NCBI RefSeq assembly: GCF_003944715.1
Contig: NZ_RWIT01000001.1
Location: forward strand, 889,837 to 953,836
Source: Hymenobacter rigui
GTDB taxonomy: Bacteria; Bacteroidota; Bacteroidia; Cytophagales; Hymenobacteraceae
Reading direction: 5' to 3'
DNA: 64,000 bases
Positions within the stretch are counted from its first letter, which is position 1, and the number at the start of each line of letters is the position of its first letter. Below are positions 59,920-64,000 of this stretch, one piece after another. Below the pieces are notes generated by a model. It ran no database searches. It saw nothing but the letters and a program-made list of their open reading frames with translations, and had not been told where the DNA came from. Made by a program: the position numbers and the translations under genes.

Positions 59920-60408
59920 ATGAAAAAGCAATTGTTGAGCCTCGCCCTGCTTCTCGGTCTGATTGCCTCCGCTTCCGAAGCCTCCTTTGCCGCCCCCGCC
60001 GTTTTCGGGCAGGAGCAGCGCCAGGATGACCACCGTGACAAAGACGGCCGCCAGGGCCGCAAGGGTCCGCGCCAGGACGGCCAGCGCCGCCAGCAGCGCC
60101 TCGATGCCATGGCCAAGGAGCTGGACCTGAGCAGCAAGCAGAAATCCAAAGTGGAGAAAATCTTCCAGGAGCAGCAGCAGCAGATGCAGGCCCTGCGCGG
60201 CCAGTCGGGCCAGGACCGGAGCCAGCGCCATGCCCAGGCCCAGAGCATCCGGCAAAGCACCGATAAGAAGCTGAAAGACGTGCTGTCGAAGAAGCAGTAC
60301 GCCCAGTTTGAAGCCAAACGCCAGGAGCGGATGCGCCAGATGCAAAGCCGCCAGGGCGACCAGCGGCGCGGCGGTTCCGGACGCCGCGACGTCAACGGCC
60401 GGAGCTAG
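59920..60408 (+). CDS. Secreted Spy/CpxP-like (LTXXQ) protein
   Basis: 162 residues. Signal peptide MKKQLLSLALLLGLIASASE plus ASFA. The mature protein is very rich in Gln, Arg and Lys. It contains a helical LTXXQ-like core: RLDAMAKELDLSSKQKSKVE, then FQEQQQQMQAL and KLKDVLSKKQYAQFEAKR. Similar proteins act as periplasmic chaperones or stress sensors; here this is inferred from the motif. The C-terminus (RGGSGRRDVNGRS) is disordered and basic. Confidence 0.72.
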   Translation: MKKQLLSLALLLGLIASASEASFAAPAVFGQEQRQDDHRDKDGRQGRKGPRQDGQRRQQRLDAMAKELDLSSKQKSKVEKIFQEQQQQMQALRGQSGQDRSQRHAQAQSIRQSTDKKLKDVLSKKQYAQFEAKRQERMRQMQSRQGDQRRGGSGRRDVNGRS

Positions 60409-60436
60409 GCTGCTTGCCCGTTCCTGACTAAGCAGA

Positions 60437-60536
60437 CCGTCATTCCGAGCGTAGCCGAGGAATCTCGCGTGCTGATGTTGTAAATGTAATCCTGCCATCA
60501 GCACGCGAGATTCCTCGACTTCGCTCGGAATGACGG
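60437..60536. repeat. 41-bp inverted repeat, GTCATTCCGAGCG core
   Basis: Arms 60437-60477 and 60496-60536 pair with two mismatches; loop of 18 bases. The arm begins ccgtcattccgagcgtagcc. It is the longest member of the dispersed family and lies between tandem genes. Confidence 0.75.
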
Positions 60537-60602
60537 CTTTGTTTTACCATCCGTAAGCCATCTGCCTCCAATATTTCCCGTATCAATCCGACTACCTGAA
60601 CA

Positions 60603-60619
60603 CCCGCCTCGCAGGCGGG
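60603..60619. terminator. Small GC hairpin before the MBL gene
   Basis: cccgcct-cgc-aggcggg, 7-bp arms and a three-base loop, followed by atttat. It may terminate the upstream transcript; it lies 19 bases before the next ATG. Confidence 0.4.
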
Positions 60620-60637
60620 CATTTATAGCTTGAATTG

Positions 60638-61759
60638 ATGCGCAGATTTCTGAAAGTAACCGGCCGCCTGGCCCTGGTGCTGCTGGCCGTATTGGTGGTA
60701 GCCGGCGTGGCCTTTGCCAACCTCAGCCCCGAGCTGGGCGGCAAGCCTACCAAAGCCCAGAAAGTCGCCTACGCCCGCACCGGCCGTTACGTTGATGGTG
60801 AATTCCGCAACCTGGAGCCCACGGAGGTGATGACGGGCGGCAGCACGTTTTCGGTGCTGTGGCGCTTCCTGTTCGCCAAAGTGCCTAACGCGGCCCCGGC
60901 GGCCCCGCTCCCCACCCAACCCCTCGATTCTGCTACCATTACCCACAAAACGCCGGAGTTGGTGCGCGTCACGTGGTTCGGGCATTCGGCTAGTCTGGTG
61001 GAAATTGGGGGTAAAAACGTGCTGCTCGACCCCATGCTGAGCGTGCAGATGGGCCCGCTGCCCTGGGTGACGCCCAAGCGGTATAACCCCAGCCTCGCCA
61101 TTACAGCCGAGCAGCTCCCGGCCATCGACGCCGTGCTCATCTCCCACGACCACTACGACCACCTCGACTACCAGACCATCCGCCGGCTCAAAGACATGAC
61201 GGTCCGTTTCCTAGTGCCGCTGGGCGTGGGGGCGCACCTGCTGGCCTGGGGCGTGGACCCCGCCAAAGTGCAGGAGCTGGATTGGCAGGATTCGGTGCAG
61301 CTGCCGGGCCTTACCATCATCAGCACGCCGGCCCGGCACTTTTCGGGCCGGGGCCTCACCAACCGCAACTCTACTTCCTGGAGTTCCTGGGTGCTGAAAA
61401 CGCCCACCCACCGCGTGTTCTACAGCGGCGACGGAGGCTACGGCCAGCACTTCCGCGCTATCGGCCGGCAACACGGCCCCTTTGATGTGGCCCTGCTGGA
61501 ATGCGGGCAGTACGACGCCAACTGGGCCCAGATTCACATGATGCCCGAGCAAAGCGTGCAGGCCGCCCTCGACGTGCGGGCCCGCGCCATGCTGCCGGTG
61601 CACTGGGGCGCTTTCACGGAAGCCCACCATACCTGGAACGAACCCGTGCGCCGCGCCACGGCCGCCGCGGCCCTGCACCAGCTACCCATCACCACCCCCG
61701 AGCTGGGCCAGCCTGTCACCCTCGGCCAGCCCCTGCCGCAGCGGCGGTGGTGGGAGTAG
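60638..61759 (+). CDS. Membrane-anchored MBL-fold hydrolase (NAPE-PLD/UlaG-like)
   Basis: 373 residues. N-terminal helix VTGRLALVLLAVLVVAGVAF anchors or exports it. The MBL fold follows: VTWFGHSASLVEIGGKNVLL, the metal motif LISHDHYDHLDYQTI (HxHxDH), PARHFSGRGL, FYSGDGGYGQHF, LPVHWGAFTEA. Family members include N-acyl-phosphatidylethanolamine phospholipase D, so a lipid substrate is plausible but unproven. Start is ATG 60638. Confidence 0.85.
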   Translation: MRRFLKVTGRLALVLLAVLVVAGVAFANLSPELGGKPTKAQKVAYARTGRYVDGEFRNLEPTEVMTGGSTFSVLWRFLFAKVPNAAPAAPLPTQPLDSATITHKTPELVRVTWFGHSASLVEIGGKNVLLDPMLSVQMGPLPWVTPKRYNPSLAITAEQLPAIDAVLISHDHYDHLDYQTIRRLKDMTVRFLVPLGVGAHLLAWGVDPAKVQELDWQDSVQLPGLTIISTPARHFSGRGLTNRNSTSWSSWVLKTPTHRVFYSGDGGYGQHFRAIGRQHGPFDVALLECGQYDANWAQIHMMPEQSVQAALDVRARAMLPVHWGAFTEAHHTWNEPVRRATAAAALHQLPITTPELGQPVTLGQPLPQRRWWE

Positions 61760-61783
61760 CGGGGCTGGAATTAAGCTAGAGCT

Positions 61784-61931
61784 AAAGCTAGTTCCCCTCC
61801 TTGGAAAGGAGGGGCTAGGGGTGGTTGACAATCGTTGAACGGTTTTTAGAAGTAGCTCTAGTTTTAAACGCCGTTCTAACGCAAGATCAACCACCCCTAG
61901 CCCCTCCTTTTCAAGGAGGGGAACTAGCTTT
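61784..61931. repeat. Long 45-bp inverted repeat between genes
   Basis: Arms 61784-61828 and 61887-61931 (aaagctagttcccctccttg... against its complement) are nearly perfect and flank 58 bases that themselves contain smaller complementary words. Each arm also contains its own small hairpin (ctcctt/aaggag). It is a MITE-like palindromic repeat just past the MBL gene. Confidence 0.65.
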
Positions 61932-61943
61932 TAGTTCTAAAGA

Positions 61944-61976
61944 AAAACCGGCCCGCTGCTGCAGCGGGCCGGTTTT
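61944..61976. terminator. Bidirectional terminator between convergent genes
   Basis: 16-bp perfect arms aaaaccggcccgctgc and complement around a single base, with A/T tracts at both ends. It separates 60638 (plus) and 61981 (minus). Confidence 0.88.
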
Positions 61977-61980
61977 CGTT

Positions 61981-62418
61981 TCAGGCAATGCTGGCTATGT
62001 CCAGCGTTTCCAGCTCGGCGGCGGAGCCGGGCAGCTGGGTGCGGTGCAGCAGTTCCGCCAGCGGCGGCGGTAGCTCGGCCAGGGTGAGGGGCTGCAGGGG
62101 CCGGGCTACCGCGTAGTAGCGGGTATCGGCGCGCTCATGCAGGCGGGTTTTGGCAAAGGAGAACAGCCCGCGCCGGGCGTAGCGAGCGGCACCCGGGTAG
62201 GCACCATCCTGGGCCAAAGCCGGCGCGGCCGCCACCGCCGAATCGGTTTCCGGCCGCGTCAGGAAATACTGGTGCAGCTCCAGCAGCGCCACCTCATCCG
62301 CCGCCACCGATTCCGGCAGCACCCCGCCCCCGGATGCTACGTGCACAATGTGCCCGGCCGCATCGGTGGCGAAGTAATCAATGTCGGCGTCCTCCTGGTC
62401 GATGTCGTGAATGCGCAT
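61981..62418 (-). CDS. Hypothetical protein, soluble
   Basis: 145 residues with an acidic N-terminus (MRIHDIDQEDADIDYFATDA). Alternating strands and helices, no signal peptide or membrane segment. VASGGGVLPESVAADEVALL and YAVARPLQPLTLAELP are the most ordered parts. I do not recognise a family. It has normal high GC and so belongs to the host genome, unlike the gene that starts 12 bases upstream of it. Confidence 0.6.
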   Translation of the reverse strand: MRIHDIDQEDADIDYFATDAAGHIVHVASGGGVLPESVAADEVALLELHQYFLTRPETDSAVAAAPALAQDGAYPGAARYARRGLFSFAKTRLHERADTRYYAVARPLQPLTLAELPPPLAELLHRTQLPGSAAELETLDIASIA

Positions 62419-62429
62419 TGATCTTTCGT

Positions 62430-63032
62430 CTAAAAACTTGTCGTGTTATTGTGGATAATGGCTTCAGCAAATTTGCTGTAAATCAGGCCATACACTTTGC
62501 AGCATATCAAAGCATCTTCAAGCGCATTATGATTGGAAGATCTTGATATATTAAAATACTCAGCGCAATCAGATAATGATTTAATATTTTTATCAATTAT
62601 TCCTAACGATTTAGATAACTTGGCTACTGACTGCACATCCAAATGTCGATAATGTATCTTATTAAAATTTTCTGACATTCCATTCTCGTGACACATTTTT
62701 TTGAAAAATGATACATCAAAATTAGCATTCCATGCACCAAAGCAATAATTATATCCAAATTCTTCGAAGAAAAAAGACAGAACCTGTTGCTGGGTAGGGC
62801 TGTCTTTTAGAGACTCATACTTAATTCCATGAATTTTAACTGCTTCTTTATTGAAACTATTTATATTTTCAAGCATAATGCGTGATTGTAATTTTTTTTC
62901 AATCACACCATGTTTGTCAACTAACACCGCCCCAAACTCAATTGGTTGGTCGGTTAATACATCAACTCCTGTGGTTTCAAAATCTATGAAGCAAACGGGA
63001 GTGTCGAGTTGAAGATCAATGCTAGAATTCAT
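62430..63032 (-). CDS. DEDDh-type 3-prime-5-prime exonuclease domain protein
   Basis: 200 residues. All catalytic residues of the DnaQ/DEDDh fold are present: Asp17 and Glu19 in CFIDFETTG, Asp106 in AWNANFDVSFF, His168 and Asp173 in SNHNALEDALICC. It stands alone, not fused to a polymerase. It overlaps the membrane-protein gene upstream by 11 bases, so the two form one unit. Base composition is strikingly AT-rich against the host, a sign of transfer. Possible roles include nucleic-acid clean-up or a defence effector; neither is shown. Confidence 0.82.
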   Translation of the reverse strand: MNSSIDLQLDTPVCFIDFETTGVDVLTDQPIEFGAVLVDKHGVIEKKLQSRIMLENINSFNKEAVKIHGIKYESLKDSPTQQQVLSFFFEEFGYNYCFGAWNANFDVSFFKKMCHENGMSENFNKIHYRHLDVQSVAKLSKSLGIIDKNIKSLSDCAEYFNISRSSNHNALEDALICCKVYGLIYSKFAEAIIHNNTTSF

Positions 63033-63825
63033 ACTCTTCAAAGAAATTAGCATCACTCGTTACGCTTTCAAGCTCCATGATGCACTTATTGAATACTCCA
63101 TCATCGTCACCAGTGCTTTTAAACAAAAATGCGAAAGGTTTTACTGCCTTAATGTGAAAAATTTTTGATGGGCACAATAAAATATGATCATCGAACCTGT
63201 AAAATGAATAGAATACAGGGTGTCTTTTTAATAAAATAAGTTTTACCTTAGCTTTTAATAATTTCTGCCGTCTCAATTCTTTGAACTGATTTATCAGCAT
63301 ATCTTTTGTATCTTTAATCTTCTGCCTTGTATTTCCTCTTGGACCTCCACTTGTCCAATGTTGTTCTAGCGCCTCGATGAAAATATTATCTTCATGATAT
63401 ATGTATATATTTATTTGATTTCCTTTTTGTTTTGCTAATTTGATTAATGTATCATTGTATGTGTTGAATAGAGTTTGTCCGTAGGTTAAATACATATCAA
63501 TTTTATTTGATTTTGATAAATATTTTCTAAAATCAAAATCACTGAAACTGGAATAGTAACTTACTAATCCAGCGCTAACTACTTCTTTTGATATATTAAA
63601 ATGGTGAAGCATATTATTATACACTTCCTGTCTTGTAAATATCTCAAAATACAAGCCAACCAAAACGCCGGTTAATATTGCAACTGAAATATTTGATATT
63701 ATATTTATATATGGTATTAAACTGCTAATAGGGTTTTTAAATTTATAAAACTCTGAAGCAAGTATAATAAGCAACATTAATAATAATATTACAAATTGTT
63801 TGGATGTAAAAAATTTTGCCGACAT
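63022..63825 (-). CDS. Two-helix membrane protein of an AT-rich transferred unit
   Basis: 267 residues. Two N-terminal membrane helices (about 10-26 and 36-62) precede a cytoplasmic domain of about 200 residues. That domain has alternating strands and helices (KIDMYLTYGQTLFNTY, INIYIYHEDNIFIEAL) and an end motif HPVFYSFYRFDDHILLCPSK, then KPFAFLFKSTGDDDG. The outline recalls inactive phospholipase-D-like domains in membrane effectors, but no HKD pair is present, so this stays an impression. It is co-transcribed with the exonuclease gene and has very low GC. Right of it lies an IS630-type start. Confidence 0.6.
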   Translation of the reverse strand: MSAKFFTSKQFVILLLMLLIILASEFYKFKNPISSLIPYINIISNISVAILTGVLVGLYFEIFTRQEVYNNMLHHFNISKEVVSAGLVSYYSSFSDFDFRKYLSKSNKIDMYLTYGQTLFNTYNDTLIKLAKQKGNQINIYIYHEDNIFIEALEQHWTSGGPRGNTRQKIKDTKDMLINQFKELRRQKLLKAKVKLILLKRHPVFYSFYRFDDHILLCPSKIFHIKAVKPFAFLFKSTGDDDGVFNKCIMELESVTSDANFFEEYEF

Positions 63826-63929
63826 ATGATCTATGAATACTGGGTGAGAAATTTACTTATATAGAATTTGTCTTATAGCGGATTCATGAACGGTGTAGCT
63901 GCCGTCGCCTAGCGTACGTAAGCAGGTAT

Positions 63930-64000
63930 ATGCAAGCGTATTCGATGGATTTGCGCCAGCGCGTGGCGCAGGCGCTGACTGAGCCCGGAGCCCGGCAGGC
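63930..64000 (+). mobile_element. IS630-family transposase, N-terminal fragment at window edge
   Basis: The first 23 residues (MQAYSMDLRQRVAQALTEPG...) match the usual opening of IS630-type transposases (AYSxDLRxRV), which lead into a helix-turn-helix. The gene runs off the right edge, so it cannot be judged intact or broken. The left inverted repeat should lie between about 63860 and 63925 but I cannot place it surely. IS630 elements insert at TA. Confidence 0.75.

Noticed and set aside
1..62400. Search for a known antiviral defence locus in the GC-rich part
   Set aside because: No restriction, CRISPR, CBASS, retron or toxin-antitoxin signature was seen; only the AT-rich right end is suggestive.

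Overview
The window looks like chromosomal DNA of a Hymenobacter-like member of the Bacteroidota (Cytophagales, Hymenobacteraceae). The reasons are high-GC coding DNA, promoters with the Bacteroidota -7 element TAnnTTTG (for example 7708-7715, 19331-19338, 21432-21439), weak or absent Shine-Dalgarno sites, frequent TTG/GTG starts, and families typical of the group: DUF4173, DUF5916, DUF5723, DUF5694, secreted M1 peptidases and lipoproteins. The genus call is inference from recognised proteins, not from a marker-gene comparison.

Layout. 1-3.4 kb: lipoprotein fragment, UbiA prenyltransferase, methyltransferase and small membrane proteins (minus). 3.7-7.5 kb: a membrane-protein cluster with a winged-helix regulator and two copies of a likely operator. 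7.8-10.2 kb: penicillin-binding protein 1A. 10.2-13.5 kb: minus-strand pterin cluster (QueD-type protein, folE, SDR epimerase, anchored unknown). 13.8-18.8 kb: coiled-coil secreted protein, a catalytically degenerate pyrophosphatase-like lipoprotein and an M1 aminopeptidase. 18.9-21.4 kb: the ribosomal operon rpsP-rimM-trmD-rplS. 21.6-24.3 kb: desaturase, RluA-type pseudouridine synthase, panB. 24.4-31.5 kb: divergent lptD and N-acetylmuramoyl-L-alanine amidase, an MCE/MlaD protein and an acyl-CoA carboxylase beta subunit with a small downstream unknown. 31.9-34.6 kb: a long orphan curlin-repeat protein, a MITE-like element and a DUF5694 protein. 34.7-41.6 kb: poxB-type pyruvate oxidase, SirB1-like protein, redoxin, phosphopantetheinyl transferase, WD40 protein, DivIVA-domain protein, folB. 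41.7-45.1 kb: a BlaI-type repressor and M56 sensor peptidase behind three evenly built TACGA-N6-TCGTA dyads. 45.3-52.6 kb: DUF5916 protein, intradiol-dioxygenase-like lipoprotein, pirin-like cupin, meaB, outer-membrane protein. 52.8-62.4 kb: beta-propeller, Nudix, L,D-transpeptidase-like, hydrolase, FAD reductase, ankyrin and two metallo-beta-lactamase-fold proteins. 62.4-64 kb: an abruptly AT-rich two-gene module (membrane protein plus DEDDh exonuclease) next to the start of an IS630-type transposase.

Working together: several genes serve the envelope (PBP1A, LptD, amidase, MCE protein, L,D-transpeptidase). Acyl-CoA carboxylase and MeaB fit propionyl/methylmalonyl-CoA metabolism, and FolE, FolB and the QueD-like protein serve pterin metabolism. 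The most striking non-coding pattern is that many transcription-unit boundaries carry a long near-perfect hairpin. Five of these share a related core beginning near GTCATNC, which suggests a dispersed palindromic repeat family. Best candidates for new biology are the two operator systems (3.7/4.8 kb and 41.8 kb), the AT-rich exonuclease module, the inactive pyrophosphatase-like lipoprotein and the orphan curlin-repeat protein.
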